Below are positions 24,258-33,963 of a stretch of DNA of 64,000 nt, piece by piece; within the stretch, counting starts at the first letter, position 1; each line of letters begins with the position of its first letter. Source of the stretch: Pigmentiphaga litoralis (GTDB lineage: Bacteria > Pseudomonadota > Gammaproteobacteria > Burkholderiales > Burkholderiaceae_B). The notes beneath the pieces were generated by a model, which saw only the letters and a program-made list of their open reading frames with translations, did no database searches and was not told where the DNA came from. The stretch lies in assembly GCF_014651835.1 (NCBI RefSeq), contig NZ_BMXQ01000001.1, forward strand, positions 1,998,801-2,062,800. The letters run 5' to 3'. A program made the translations under genes and the position numbers.

Positions 24258-26261
24258 ATGGACACCAGCCAAGCCGCCAGCGCCAAGCGCTTTCCGTCGA
24301 TCGGCAACCTGCTGTTCACGCTGCAGGAAGCGTTCGTGGCATTGCTGCCCTACCTGCTGCTCTCCGCGGCCACCAGTGTCCTGGCACAGGGCTTCGTCAC
24401 CTACCAGTGGTCGCTTGGCCCGCTGCATGCCGACACCGTCATGTCCACCGCCTATGTGCTGCGTGGACTGTTTCCGTTGCTGCTGGTCATTTCCATCGCC
24501 TACCACCTGGCCCGGGCGCACGCGATGGACACCGCGATCACCGTGCTGCTGTCCATCGTGGTGTATCTGGGGCAGGACGCCCTGCGGGGCATCACCGCGC
24601 AGCCGCCCTCGCACCTGCCCCTTAGCGCCCTGCTGACGCCGCTGATCACGGTGGGCCTGCTGCGCGGCGTCATGGGGCTGCGTTTCACCCGTGTGGTCCG
24701 GTACCGCAGCATGAACTACCATGTGGCGGCCGCGTTGAACCATGGCCTGCCCTTCACCCTGGTGTTTGTCCTGGCTACCGCGGCCATGATGGTCATCCAC
24801 TACGGCCTGGGCAAAGGCGCTGCAGGCATCACGTCAATGGTTGGCGACCTGCAGCTGTCGAACGGCGCCCTGTTGATCGCCAACAGCCTTATGAGCCACC
24901 TGCTCTGGTTTGTCGGCCTGCACGGCAACAACGTCTTTGATCTGCTGGTCGATGGCCGCAACCTCGAACAGCCCATCTTTCCCAACCTCAGCTACTACAA
25001 GTTCCTGGACCTGTTCGCCGGCTTCGGCGGCGCGGGCGCCGGCCTGGCGCTCATGATCGCGATCCTGATCGTCGCGCGCGACCGCCACTCGCGCATCATC
25101 GCCCGCACGGCCGCGCCCTTCCTGATCTGCAATGTCACCGAAGTGCTGATTTACGGCCTGCCCATCGTCTTCAACCGCCGCCTGCTGGTGCCGTTCGTGG
25201 GCGTGCCGCTCCTGAACATGGGCATTGCCTACATCGTGCTGTCGCAGGGCTGGATCACGTTCAACGGCAGCAACGCGTCGTGGATCACCCCGATCTTCCT
25301 CGACAGCTACGTGATGACCGGCGGCCTGCGCGCCGCCCTGCTCCAGGCCGGCCTGCTGGCCATCAGCGTGCTGGTCTACATGCCGTTCGTGCGGCGCTTT
25401 TCGGACTCCCAAAGCACCCGCATGCTGCGTGAAAGCCTGGCCAGCCGGCTCGGCATCGAAGGCGACCTGCAGGTGCGGCAAGGCGCGGGCTTCCAGCACG
25501 CGCAAAGCTTCATCCTCAAATCCAACATCGAGACCCAGCGCGTCATCGAACTCATCACCACCAACCGGCTGACCCTGTACTACCAGCCCAAGATCCGGGC
25601 CAGCGACCAACGCTGCCTGGGCTTCGAAGCCCTGCTGCGGCTCGAATTCGAAGATGGGCGCGTGGTCGGCCCGTACTTTCTGGAAACGTTGGAACTGGCG
25701 GGCCTGGCGTCCGTGATTGATCTCTGGGTCTGCAACGAAGCCCGCCGTACCTTGGCCGGGTGGGCCGCCACCGGTTTCCACCCGCGTGTCGCCATCAATC
25801 TGCACCCCGACACGCTGGGCGATCCGCAGTGCATCGACCGCATCCTGGCCACCCTGTCCGGCCGCCAGGTCGAATTCGAAATCATCGAACGCGCCTTCGC
25901 CACCAGCCCCGCCACGGCCGAAGGCATCCGGCGGCTGCGCGCCGGCGGCCTGCGGATCTCCATCGACGACTTCGGAACGGGTTACTCCAGCCTGCACAGC
26001 CTCTACCACCTGGACGCCGACACCATCAAGCTCGACAAGAGCCTGATCGACATCGTGCACACCGAACGCGGCTATGCGATCTACCGGGCGATCTGCGGGC
26101 TGTGCAAGGAACTGGAGTTCGAGTTGATCGCCGAAGGCGTCGAGACCGAAGCCCAGTTTGCGATCGCCAAGGGCCTGGGGGTGGATGCGGTGCAGGGCTG
26201 GTGCTTTGCGCCGGCCCTGAATGCGGAGAAGGCGCGGGAGTACGCGGCGGCACATGGGTGA
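24258..26261 (+). CDS. PTS EIIC-like membrane domain fused to EAL c-di-GMP phosphodiesterase
   Basis: 667 residues. The first 390 or so form a multi-helix membrane domain resembling the lactose/cellobiose-type EIIC sugar channel (FTLQEAFVALLPYLLLSA, GLHGNNVFDLLVDG, NLSYYKFLDLFAGFGGAGAGLAL, NVTEVLIYGLPIVFN). The C-terminal 230 are an EAL domain with intact residues: FEALLR, an Asn in AINLHPDTL, EIIER, DDFGTGYSSL, IKLDKSLI, AEGVETEAQ. It is probably active in c-di-GMP hydrolysis. No EIIA or EIIB domain is present, so the EIIC part may act as a sugar sensor. A GTG 105 bases upstream is an alternative start. Confidence 0.85.
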   Translation: MDTSQAASAKRFPSIGNLLFTLQEAFVALLPYLLLSAATSVLAQGFVTYQWSLGPLHADTVMSTAYVLRGLFPLLLVISIAYHLARAHAMDTAITVLLSIVVYLGQDALRGITAQPPSHLPLSALLTPLITVGLLRGVMGLRFTRVVRYRSMNYHVAAALNHGLPFTLVFVLATAAMMVIHYGLGKGAAGITSMVGDLQLSNGALLIANSLMSHLLWFVGLHGNNVFDLLVDGRNLEQPIFPNLSYYKFLDLFAGFGGAGAGLALMIAILIVARDRHSRIIARTAAPFLICNVTEVLIYGLPIVFNRRLLVPFVGVPLLNMGIAYIVLSQGWITFNGSNASWITPIFLDSYVMTGGLRAALLQAGLLAISVLVYMPFVRRFSDSQSTRMLRESLASRLGIEGDLQVRQGAGFQHAQSFILKSNIETQRVIELITTNRLTLYYQPKIRASDQRCLGFEALLRLEFEDGRVVGPYFLETLELAGLASVIDLWVCNEARRTLAGWAATGFHPRVAINLHPDTLGDPQCIDRILATLSGRQVEFEIIERAFATSPATAEGIRRLRAGGLRISIDDFGTGYSSLHSLYHLDADTIKLDKSLIDIVHTERGYAIYRAICGLCKELEFELIAEGVETEAQFAIAKGLGVDAVQGWCFAPALNAEKAREYAAAHG

Positions 26262-26304
26262 TCCGCGTCGGCGCCTTGCCGAGTCGGTGTAGAATCTCGG
26301 CCTC

Positions 26305-26383
<79 letters not shown>

Positions 26384-26390
26384 GAAAACG

Positions 26391-26421
26391 AAAGGGGTTA
26401 CGCGTTGGCGTAACCCCTTTT
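26391..26421. terminator. Bidirectional intrinsic terminator after tRNA-Ile2
   Basis: A 13-base perfect stem (AAAGGGGTTACGC/GCGTAACCCCTTT) around loop GTTG, ending in T on the plus strand and with an A-rich flank on the other side. It also serves the histidine kinase gene on the minus strand. Confidence 0.9.
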
Positions 26422-26453
26422 CTACGTCTGGACCGCCGCTTTGGCCATCGCGC

Positions 26454-28850
26454 TCACACCGGCGGCAGCCAGTCATCCGCCGGCACCGCCTGCTCGGACC
26501 TTCCCCGCAGCTGCTGCAGGGCATCCACGCGTGCCAGCAGCTCCCCGATCGGTACCGGTTTGGTCATGTGCTGGTCGAAGCCGGCGTGCATGGCGCGTTC
26601 GACGTCTTCCCGCTGTCCGTAACCCGTGATGGCGATCAGGACAAGATTCGGGAACTGGCCGCTTGCGCGAATCAGCTGCGCGAGGTTCAGGCCATCCATG
26701 TCGGGCAGGCCGATATCCAGCAGCGCGACGTCGGGCAGGTAGGTCGGGAGGATGGACAGGCATTCGCTGGCCGTGTGCCGCACGCGCACTTCATGGCCGG
26801 ATGCGGACAGCGCCTCCGCAATCGTGGTGGCGGCGTCGACGTTGTCGTCGATGACCAGAATGCGCGAGGGCGTGACGGGGGATGAAAATCGTTCGGGTGG
26901 CGACGCGCTGCGCGAGGGCAGCGCTGCCTGCCGATGCGAATCAGCCTGCGGCGGCACATTCGATCGGACCAGCAGCGGCAGGTCGATGCGGAACTTGGCG
27001 CCGAGGCCCAGGCCATCGCTGCTGGCAGTGATGTGGCCTTCGTGCAGGTGGACGATGCTGCGGGCGATCGACAAGCCAAGGCCCAGCCCGCCAGCGGAAC
27101 GCGCAATGGATTGCGGCGCCTGGTAGAACAGCGTAAAGACTTTGGCCAATGTGTCGGGGGTCATGCCGACGCCCTGGTCCGACACCGTGATCATGGCCGC
27201 CGACGCGGTGGCCGACAGGCTCACGGATATCGACGCCTCGGCCGAACTGCGCACGGCATTGATCAACAGGTTCACGACGAGCTGCGTCAAGCGCTCCTCA
27301 TCGCCATGCACCCAGATCTCGTCCGGGGGCAGCACCAGCGAGAATGGCGCTACCCGGTTGGGCACCGTGGAAGCGATGGCTTCGTGCGCCCGCGCCACGA
27401 CGACGTTCAGCAGGACGGGCTGTTTTTCCACGGTCAGCTTGCCCTGGACGATGCGTGAGACGTCCAGCAGATCGTCGACCAGGTGATGCAGGTGGGTGGC
27501 CTGCCTGCGCAGGATCTGCCGTTCGCGCCGATAGACTTCCTTGCCCTGGATGTCCATCAGATCCAGCGTGGAAACGATCGGCGCCAGGGGGTTGCGCAGT
27601 TCATGGCCCAATACCGCCAGGAAGTGATCTTTGGCGGCCGATGCTTCGCGGGCCTGTTCCATCGCGGCGCGTATCGAACGCAGGGACCGGTCCAGGTTGT
27701 CCACCAGCACCCGGCGGTGCCCTTCTACCGCCAGACGCTCCATCGAGGCCGTTTCAAGGGATTTTGACAGCTGGTCGAATTCCGCGATGCCACATGACTG
27801 CGCCTTGACCGCGCGGCCCTGACCCAGGTCGCGGGCATGCATCTGCAGCGTCGCGATGCCGCCGACAATGCGCCGCGCGATGGTCTTCGCCACCAGCAGG
27901 CATACGAGCAGTGACAGCGCCAGCGTTGTCGCATACACGTACAGCGCCGTCGACACGACGTTGTGCAAGGACGAGGTCGGAGCCCCGACAATGACCGACA
28001 GGCCCCAGCGCGGCAGCTTGGTGAACCCCACGATGGACTCGACACCCGCGGCGTTCGGCGTGACGCTGATTCCTTCGGTCTTGGCATTGCTGAGGTCGCG
28101 CTGGAACGACTCGGATAGGCGCTTGCCCACGAATTGCTCGCGGTCACGCGACCGCGCCACGCGTTGGAAACCGGAATCGGCGACAGAGATCGCCCATCCG
28201 TCGGGCACGTTCTGGCGGGCAAGAATGTCATCGATGCGATCAAGCTTCAGAGCGGCGGTAATGACGTAGCGCATCTCGCCGCCCACCATGACGGGCACGC
28301 GTACCGGAATGGCTGCCGTCCCCGCACTCCCTTCGCGCGCCATGCCAGCAAGCGGACGCTTTTCTTCCAGCACTCTTTTCATGCTGTCGGGGTCATAGAC
28401 ACCGGGGTCGACGGAGCCGAAGGGCCGGCTGGATCGGAACACCGGTTGGCCGGACGCGTCCGACAGAATGACCGATACCCAGTACGGCCGTGCCATCGCG
28501 GCGTTGCGTGCGACCGAATGGAACTCCTCGTACCTGCCGGCCGCCAGCGCCGGGTGGTAGGACAAGGTTTCCAGCGCCGCCACACTGCTTTCGATTTCGG
28601 CGTTGACGGCCGAGGACAGCGCCCGGGACAGATCCAGGGTTCCACGACGCAGATCGTTTTGCTGTTGTTCGTAGACCGCGTTGACGCTCCACACCCCCAG
28701 CAAGGCCAGCGGCAGCAACCCGGCGGCCACCAGCATGAACAACAGAAACCGCAACTGCGGTGGATGCGTCTGGTAAATGGCTTTGAACAACAGCAGCACC
28801 CCTGAGAATTCGATAAGCACGAACGCAGCGTATGCGCTTCGAAACGTCAC
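26454..28850 (-). CDS. Hybrid sensor histidine kinase/response regulator
   Basis: 798 residues. Two membrane helices (about 36-55 and 302-322) bracket a periplasmic Cache-type sensor domain; a HAMP-like segment follows. The kinase has the H box VLGHELRNPLAP (His416), N box QLVVNLLINAV, G1 VSDQGVGM and G2 GGLGLGLSIA. A C-terminal receiver has VIDDN, Asp712 in LLDIGLPDMDG and Lys in MTKP. There is no HPt domain, so a separate phosphotransfer partner is expected. The GTG start gives an odd extra hydrophobic N terminus; a start near FKAIYQTHPP is also plausible. Confidence 0.88.
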   Translation of the reverse strand: MTFRSAYAAFVLIEFSGVLLLFKAIYQTHPPQLRFLLFMLVAAGLLPLALLGVWSVNAVYEQQQNDLRRGTLDLSRALSSAVNAEIESSVAALETLSYHPALAAGRYEEFHSVARNAAMARPYWVSVILSDASGQPVFRSSRPFGSVDPGVYDPDSMKRVLEEKRPLAGMAREGSAGTAAIPVRVPVMVGGEMRYVITAALKLDRIDDILARQNVPDGWAISVADSGFQRVARSRDREQFVGKRLSESFQRDLSNAKTEGISVTPNAAGVESIVGFTKLPRWGLSVIVGAPTSSLHNVVSTALYVYATTLALSLLVCLLVAKTIARRIVGGIATLQMHARDLGQGRAVKAQSCGIAEFDQLSKSLETASMERLAVEGHRRVLVDNLDRSLRSIRAAMEQAREASAAKDHFLAVLGHELRNPLAPIVSTLDLMDIQGKEVYRRERQILRRQATHLHHLVDDLLDVSRIVQGKLTVEKQPVLLNVVVARAHEAIASTVPNRVAPFSLVLPPDEIWVHGDEERLTQLVVNLLINAVRSSAEASISVSLSATASAAMITVSDQGVGMTPDTLAKVFTLFYQAPQSIARSAGGLGLGLSIARSIVHLHEGHITASSDGLGLGAKFRIDLPLLVRSNVPPQADSHRQAALPSRSASPPERFSSPVTPSRILVIDDNVDAATTIAEALSASGHEVRVRHTASECLSILPTYLPDVALLDIGLPDMDGLNLAQLIRASGQFPNLVLIAITGYGQREDVERAMHAGFDQHMTKPVPIGELLARVDALQQLRGRSEQAVPADDWLPPV

Positions 28851-28995
28851 GAATCCGCTCGCCGGGGCGAGTATTACTCGGGAGGACTAGTTCTACAACG
28901 ACGTTTTGCGCGTTCGTGCCGCTGGGGCCGGCCACTGTCGTATTTATGCAGTAATACAACCGAATCCGTCCATCTGGATCGATCCACCTCGATTC

Positions 28996-29940
28996 TCATT
29001 TCCTTGATGCGTTTGCGCGGTGCTGCTGCAGCCACCTTTCAACATCGACGACATCCATACCCTGCTCGACATTGAACGTGCTCGATGTGTCCCACGCCAC
29101 GCCGGTAGGGCGCGCAAACGCCAGGTGGTATTTCCGCATGCCATCGTCGGGATGCCGCGCAAGCTCCGCCTTGAGCGTCTCCATGGCCCACAGCACGCGC
29201 TCCACTGGCTTTCCAAGATGCTGCTCCACCTTGTCCGCCAGTTCGCGATAGGTGACCGTGTCACCCGCAACGAACACGACGCGATCATCGACCCGCGGCT
29301 CATGCTTCAGGATGGCGATGGTCAACCGGCCGATGTCCTCTGGCGTCGTGACGGTCAGCCGGTGGTCCCAGCTTCCCAGCGCATGCACCCGCGCATTCTG
29401 CAGATCAACGACGCCAAACGCCGGCTCAAATAAAAAGCTTGTGAACATGCCGGTCGACACGATGACCCAATGCGTGCGCGACTGCGCGCGCAACATGTCA
29501 CGCACGTCGGATTGTTCGTCGAACACCTCTTGCCCGCTGCCGCGCCCCACCACGTCATAGTCGACCCCGAACTGCCACGGCACGTAGCGGTCGACGCCGG
29601 CCTTCAGCACGGCCGACGTGATCTTGCGTTGGGTGCCCGGGCCGGCAACAAAGCCGGTGCAGCAGATCACCGTGGCGTAACGGGAAAAAATCGCGGCCAG
29701 CGCCTCGTCGGTGTCGGCGGCCAGATCGGCGTTGACGACGTCGACACCCATGTCGCGCAGGGCGTCGAGCGTGCCTTGCTGTGCGGTGGAGTCGCGCGCC
29801 GACCCTGTCGGGCGCAGCAGCACGCTCACGGACCCGTCCCGGGCCGTGCGCTGCGCATTCAGTGCGTGCAACATGGACATGCCGAGCTCGCCTGCGCCCA
29901 TGATAAGCGTGGCGTTACTCTTGGATTTTGTATCGGGCAT
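28996..29940 (-). CDS. NmrA/isoflavone-reductase-like NAD(P)-binding protein
   Basis: 314 residues, atypical short-chain dehydrogenase. NATLIMGAGELGMSMLHAL gives the Rossmann loop. ICCTGFVAGPGTQRKITSAVLKAGVDRYVPWQFGVD is typical of the NmrA/isoflavone reductase group. Relatives act as reductases of phenylpropanoid-like compounds or as redox sensors. The start has AAGGAG upstream. It lies 98 bases after the quinone oxidoreductase start on the opposite side of a short gap, with no shared operon certain. Confidence 0.8.
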   Translation of the reverse strand: MPDTKSKSNATLIMGAGELGMSMLHALNAQRTARDGSVSVLLRPTGSARDSTAQQGTLDALRDMGVDVVNADLAADTDEALAAIFSRYATVICCTGFVAGPGTQRKITSAVLKAGVDRYVPWQFGVDYDVVGRGSGQEVFDEQSDVRDMLRAQSRTHWVIVSTGMFTSFLFEPAFGVVDLQNARVHALGSWDHRLTVTTPEDIGRLTIAILKHEPRVDDRVVFVAGDTVTYRELADKVEQHLGKPVERVLWAMETLKAELARHPDDGMRKYHLAFARPTGVAWDTSSTFNVEQGMDVVDVERWLQQHRANASRK

Positions 29941-30038
29941 TGCTGGCTCCTTGAAAGGACGAGGAGGATAGGCCCGGCGCATTCCCAACGAAATAAGGCA
30001 CACATGTGATACCAGCTGACGAAGGCGCTACGGCGCGA

Positions 30039-31019
30039 TCAGGGAATGATGAGGATCGCGCCCTTGACCGATCGTGCCTCGGCCGCGGCGTGCGCCTTGG
30101 CGACGTCATCCAGCGCGAACCGCGCGCCGACGGTCACGTCGACATGCCCCGCCGCAATGGCATCGAACAGATCCCTGGCGTTCGCACGAAAGGTGGCCAC
30201 GTCGGCATTGTGCGGAAACACCGACGGCCGCGTCAGGAACAGGCAGCCCTTCTTGTTCAACAGTTCCGGATCGATCGGCCCGATCGGACCCGATGCCGCC
30301 CCGAACACGACCACCATGCCGAACGGCGCGACGCAATCCAGCGACTTCATGAAGGTGTCCTTGCCGACCGAGTCGTACACGACGCGCGCCTTCTTGCCGC
30401 CGGACGCGGCAAGCACCTGCGCCGGCCAATCGTCGTTCGTGTAATCGATGGCCACGTCGCAGCCCGCCGCACGCGCCTGCTCGCACTTGTCTGGTGAACC
30501 GGCCGTACCGATCACGAAGGCGCCAAGCGCCTTGGCCCAGCGGCACAGGATCTGCCCGACACCCCCCGCCGCCGCGTGAACAAGCACGATGTCGCCTGCC
30601 TGGATCGCGTACGTTTTCTTGACCAGGTACTGGGCCGTCAGTCCTTTGAAGAACAACGAGGCGGCCTGTTCGTCGGTCACGACCGGCGGGATCGTGACCA
30701 GCCGGTCGGCGGGCACATTGCGGCGATCCGCATACGCGCCCAGGCCTGCATTCATGTAGACGACGCGATCACCGGGTGCAAGATCCGATACCCCCTCCCC
30801 CACGGCCTCGACGATGGCTGCCGCTTCATGCCCCAGCCCCGTCGGCAAGGGCAAGGGGTAGACGCCCTTGCGCTGATAGACGTCGATATAGTTGAAGCCG
30901 ACAACCGTATTCCGGATCAAGACCTGACCGGGTGCGGGAGCTGGCAGGTCCACCGTTTCGATCTGCATGACGTCGGGGCCGCCGAATGCTTCAATCTTTA
31001 CGCGTCGGGAAGGGGTCAT
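30039..31019 (-). CDS. NADPH:quinone oxidoreductase, zinc-independent MDR family
   Basis: 326 residues, medium-chain dehydrogenase fold. GFNYIDVYQRKGVYPLPLPTGLGHEAAAIVEAVGEGV, FFKGLTAQYLV and the cofactor loop VLVHAAAGGVGQILCRWAKALGA match QorA-type quinone reductases. The catalytic zinc ligands of alcohol dehydrogenases are absent. It should reduce quinones with NADPH in the cytoplasm. GGAGA precedes the ATG. About 70 bases separate its start from the Fic remnant. Confidence 0.9.
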   Translation of the reverse strand: MTPSRRVKIEAFGGPDVMQIETVDLPAPAPGQVLIRNTVVGFNYIDVYQRKGVYPLPLPTGLGHEAAAIVEAVGEGVSDLAPGDRVVYMNAGLGAYADRRNVPADRLVTIPPVVTDEQAASLFFKGLTAQYLVKKTYAIQAGDIVLVHAAAGGVGQILCRWAKALGAFVIGTAGSPDKCEQARAAGCDVAIDYTNDDWPAQVLAASGGKKARVVYDSVGKDTFMKSLDCVAPFGMVVVFGAASGPIGPIDPELLNKKGCLFLTRPSVFPHNADVATFRANARDLFDAIAAGHVDVTVGARFALDDVAKAHAAAEARSVKGAILIIP

Positions 31020-31091
31020 CGAAGGTCTCCGGTCGTTGTTGGGTAGGTGCCGACCATCATATCCGAGCGGCCAACGGACGCCAGCAGCGAC

Positions 31092-31742
31092 TCAGTCGAT
31101 GGCTGCAGTGGCCGCCTCGGGATACAGATTCGGGAACAGGACGTTCAGCGAAGAAATCGGAAAGCCGATTCCAACGTACGAACGGTGGTGCTGCGCGTCA
31201 CCCGCTGGACGCAACAATCCGTCCTTGAGAAACCTCGACAAAGCGGCCCGGCCCGTTCGCTCACCCAAGCCGGTCATACGCACAAAATCGCCGCGAGACA
31301 CCGCGCCGCTCGTCGCCACGGTTTGCAGGGCAAGAATGCATTCTTCGCGATATTCCTTGATGCCTTCGGCTCGGCCCTTTACAACCACATAGGCAGCAAT
31401 ACGATCCCGCAGCGTGTGGAGGTCCATCATGGCGGACATGAAATTGACCTGATCTTCGCAAAGCTCGGCAAACCACTTGCACCATGCCCAGAGCTGTCTT
31501 TCGCTCAGATTTCCCCTGCCGTCAAGGTCACCCTGCCTCGGCGCGTCGGCTCCGGCAAGCATGGCGTAATACTGGTCGCGATTGCGCGCCAACCCACGAT
31601 TGGCCGACCACAGTCCGGCGCTGATCGGCAATAGCGCGCAATGGGTCTGGAGACGCACGGCGCGTCCGTTGCCGTCTTCGAACGGATGCGTCCAGGCCAT
31701 GCGATGGTGCGCAGATGCAATCGTGAACAGGATCCTGTCCAT
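31092..31742 (-). pseudogene. Fic-family protein, 5'-truncated remnant
   Basis: 216 residues open with MDRILFTIASAHHRMAWTHPFEDGNGR, containing the full Fic active-site motif HPFxDGNGR at residues 19-27. In Fic proteins, which transfer AMP or similar groups to target proteins, this motif normally follows at least about 80 residues of helices. They are missing here. The rest (QYYAMLAGADAPRQGD, then a winged-helix-like C terminus with GAVSRGDFVRMTGLGERTGRAALS) is as expected. The homology starts 8 bases after the stop of the upstream fadB-like gene, so a deletion joined the two. The frame upstream reads through fadB and has no Fic similarity. A functional short form cannot be excluded. Confidence 0.7.
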
Positions 31743-31750
31743 GCCTGCCG

Positions 31751-33811
31751 CTAGTCCCCCAGCAACTTCCCCACATCCCCCATCGCACTGCCAAACCCCG
31801 CCGCACTGACCTGCTGCTCCAGATCCTTCAACAACTGGACGCGATCCTGCTGCTTTGCCCAATGCACCGGACCCCCTTCCCAGCGCGGGAAGCCATAGCC
31901 TTGCACCATCACCACATCCACGTCGCTCGGGCGGCTGGCGACGCCTTCGGCGACCAGCAGCGCGGCTTCGTTCACCATGGCCAGCAAGGCCCGGCGGCGG
32001 ATTTCTTCGGCGGTCAGGGGGCGCACGGCATGGCCGCGGCGTTGGCGCGCGTCGGTGATCAGAGCGCGGACGACGTCGTCGGTCTGGCGCGACTGCTTGC
32101 CGTCGGTGTAGGTGTAGTAGCCGGCGTCCGCCTTGCGGCCGAGCCGGCCGGCTTCGCACAGCTTGTCGAGGATGTCGACGTAGCGGGTGCGCGGGTCGCG
32201 GGTGGGGGCCTGGGCCTTGCGCATGCGCCAGGCGATGTCCAGTCCGGACAGGTCGGCGACGGCGAAGGGGCCCATGGCGAAGCCTATGGACGTGAGCGCC
32301 TGGTCGACCTCTTCGGGCCAGGCGCCGTCTTCCAGCATGAATTCACATTCGCGGCGGTAGGCGTTGTACACGCGGTTGCCGATGAATCCGAAGGCGTTGC
32401 CGGTGGGTACGGCGACCTTGCCGAGCTTCTTGCCCAGAGCCATGCCGGCGGCCATGACGTCGGGCGCGGTATGCGCGCCGCGAACGACTTCGAGCAGCTT
32501 CATGATGTTGGCCGGACTGAAGAAGTGCAGGCCCAGGACGTCTTGCGGACGCGAGGTGGCCGCGGCGATGACGTCGACGTCGAGATAGGACGTGTTGGTG
32601 GCCAGCACCGCGCCGGGGCGGGCGTGGGCATCGATTTTCTTGAAGACTTCCTGCTTGACGCCGATCTCTTCGAACACGGCTTCGATGACGAGGTCGGCCT
32701 CGCTCAGGGCGGCCCAGTCCAGGGTCGCCGTGAGCCGTTCGCTGCGCGTGCGGGCATCCTGCTCGGACATCTTGCCGGACTTGGCGCGCGACGTGTAATG
32801 GTCAAGGATGCGGGCCTGGCCCCGCGCCAGCGCATCGGGATCCTGTTCGAGCAGGATCACGTCCAGCTTGGCGTCGAGCAGCGCAATCGCAATGCCGGAC
32901 CCCATCGTGCCGGCCCCGATGACCGCGATGGTGGTGAGGGCGCGAGGGCTTTGTCCTTGGGCTGGCGACCCGGCGTCGGGCAGGCGCGATGCTTCGCGTT
33001 CCACCTTGAATTGATAACGCAGGGCTTGCGCGGCGGGAGTCGAGACCAGGGACAGGAAGGTCGCGCGTTCGGTCTGCAGGCCTTCGTCGAGCGCACGCGA
33101 GGTGGCCGCGATGGCATCGAGCAAGGCGCCATAGGCGGGCTGCATCTTCTGCTTGGACGACAAGGCGGCACGCTGCGCGTCGACGAAAGCGTTGACGGTG
33201 TCGGCGTCCAGCGTGCGGTCGCGCGCCTTGGGCAACGCCGTTCCGGACGCGGCCAGTTCCTGCGCGACGCGGCAGGCGGCGCCGACCTCGTCATGTTCGA
33301 CCACGGCATTGAACAGCGTGCCGCGCGCCAGTTCAGCGGCCGTTCGCGGGCGGCCGTCCAGCATCATGGCGGCAGCCTGCTCCAGGCTCGTCAGCCGCGG
33401 CAGACGCTGCGTGCCACCCGCGCCCGGGATCAGGCCCAGCGTGATTTCGGGAAGGCCGACGCGCGCCGTGGACAGCGCTACGCGGCCGTGGCAAGCCAGG
33501 GCCAGTTCGAAGCCGCCACCCAGCGCCATGCCGCCGATCGCCGCGACCACGGGCTTGGCGCTGGATTCGATGCGCGCAATCACCGTGGGCAGGATGGGTT
33601 CCTGCATCTGGCGCGGGGTGCCGAATTCGGTCACGTCGGCGCCGGCGCTGAAGACCTTGGCGTTGCCAGTCAGCACGACGCCAACGATTTCGGGGTCCTG
33701 CTGGGCTGCGTCCAGCGCATCGACGATGGCGCGCCGCAGGTCGGCGCCCAGGCTGTTGACGGGGGGATGAGCTAGCGTGATGACGGCCACGCCGCCGCGA
33801 TTCGTGAACAT
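31751..33811 (-). CDS. Enoyl-CoA hydratase / 3-hydroxyacyl-CoA dehydrogenase fusion (FadB/FadJ type)
   Basis: 686 residues. The N-terminal crotonase domain has SAGADVTEFG, GGMALGGGFELALACHGRVA and PEITLGLIPGAGGTQRLPR. The middle has the NAD loop IAVIGAGTMGSGIAIALLDA and ATNTSYLDVDVIA, LHFFSPANIMKLLEVV and NAFGFIGNRV of 3-hydroxyacyl-CoA dehydrogenases. The C terminus has VQGYGFPRWEGGPVHWA. It performs two steps of beta-oxidation of acyl-CoA or aromatic-derived CoA esters. No thiolase gene is adjacent. MFTNRGGV was chosen as the start. It diverges from a LysR gene. Confidence 0.92.
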   Translation of the reverse strand: MFTNRGGVAVITLAHPPVNSLGADLRRAIVDALDAAQQDPEIVGVVLTGNAKVFSAGADVTEFGTPRQMQEPILPTVIARIESSAKPVVAAIGGMALGGGFELALACHGRVALSTARVGLPEITLGLIPGAGGTQRLPRLTSLEQAAAMMLDGRPRTAAELARGTLFNAVVEHDEVGAACRVAQELAASGTALPKARDRTLDADTVNAFVDAQRAALSSKQKMQPAYGALLDAIAATSRALDEGLQTERATFLSLVSTPAAQALRYQFKVEREASRLPDAGSPAQGQSPRALTTIAVIGAGTMGSGIAIALLDAKLDVILLEQDPDALARGQARILDHYTSRAKSGKMSEQDARTRSERLTATLDWAALSEADLVIEAVFEEIGVKQEVFKKIDAHARPGAVLATNTSYLDVDVIAAATSRPQDVLGLHFFSPANIMKLLEVVRGAHTAPDVMAAGMALGKKLGKVAVPTGNAFGFIGNRVYNAYRRECEFMLEDGAWPEEVDQALTSIGFAMGPFAVADLSGLDIAWRMRKAQAPTRDPRTRYVDILDKLCEAGRLGRKADAGYYTYTDGKQSRQTDDVVRALITDARQRRGHAVRPLTAEEIRRRALLAMVNEAALLVAEGVASRPSDVDVVMVQGYGFPRWEGGPVHWAKQQDRVQLLKDLEQQVSAAGFGSAMGDVGKLLGD

Positions 33812-33963
33812 GGACAGGGATCTCCGGAATTGTTGTCGCCGGGCGCGCACTGCGCGGCCGGGTGTCTGGCTTCTTGTACCGCCATTATGGATTCTTCAAT
33901 CCCGCTGGACAATCCAGACGCCGTTTAACATACTGTCAAATAACTTTGAACAATGGTGCGGCA

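Noticed and set aside
31743-32159. N-terminal part of the open frame leading into the Fic remnant
   Set aside because: It is a shifted frame of the fadB-like gene, Arg/Gly-rich, with no Fic similarity.
31862-33775. 637-codon plus-strand frame
   Set aside because: Antisense shadow of the fadB-like gene, caused by high GC.
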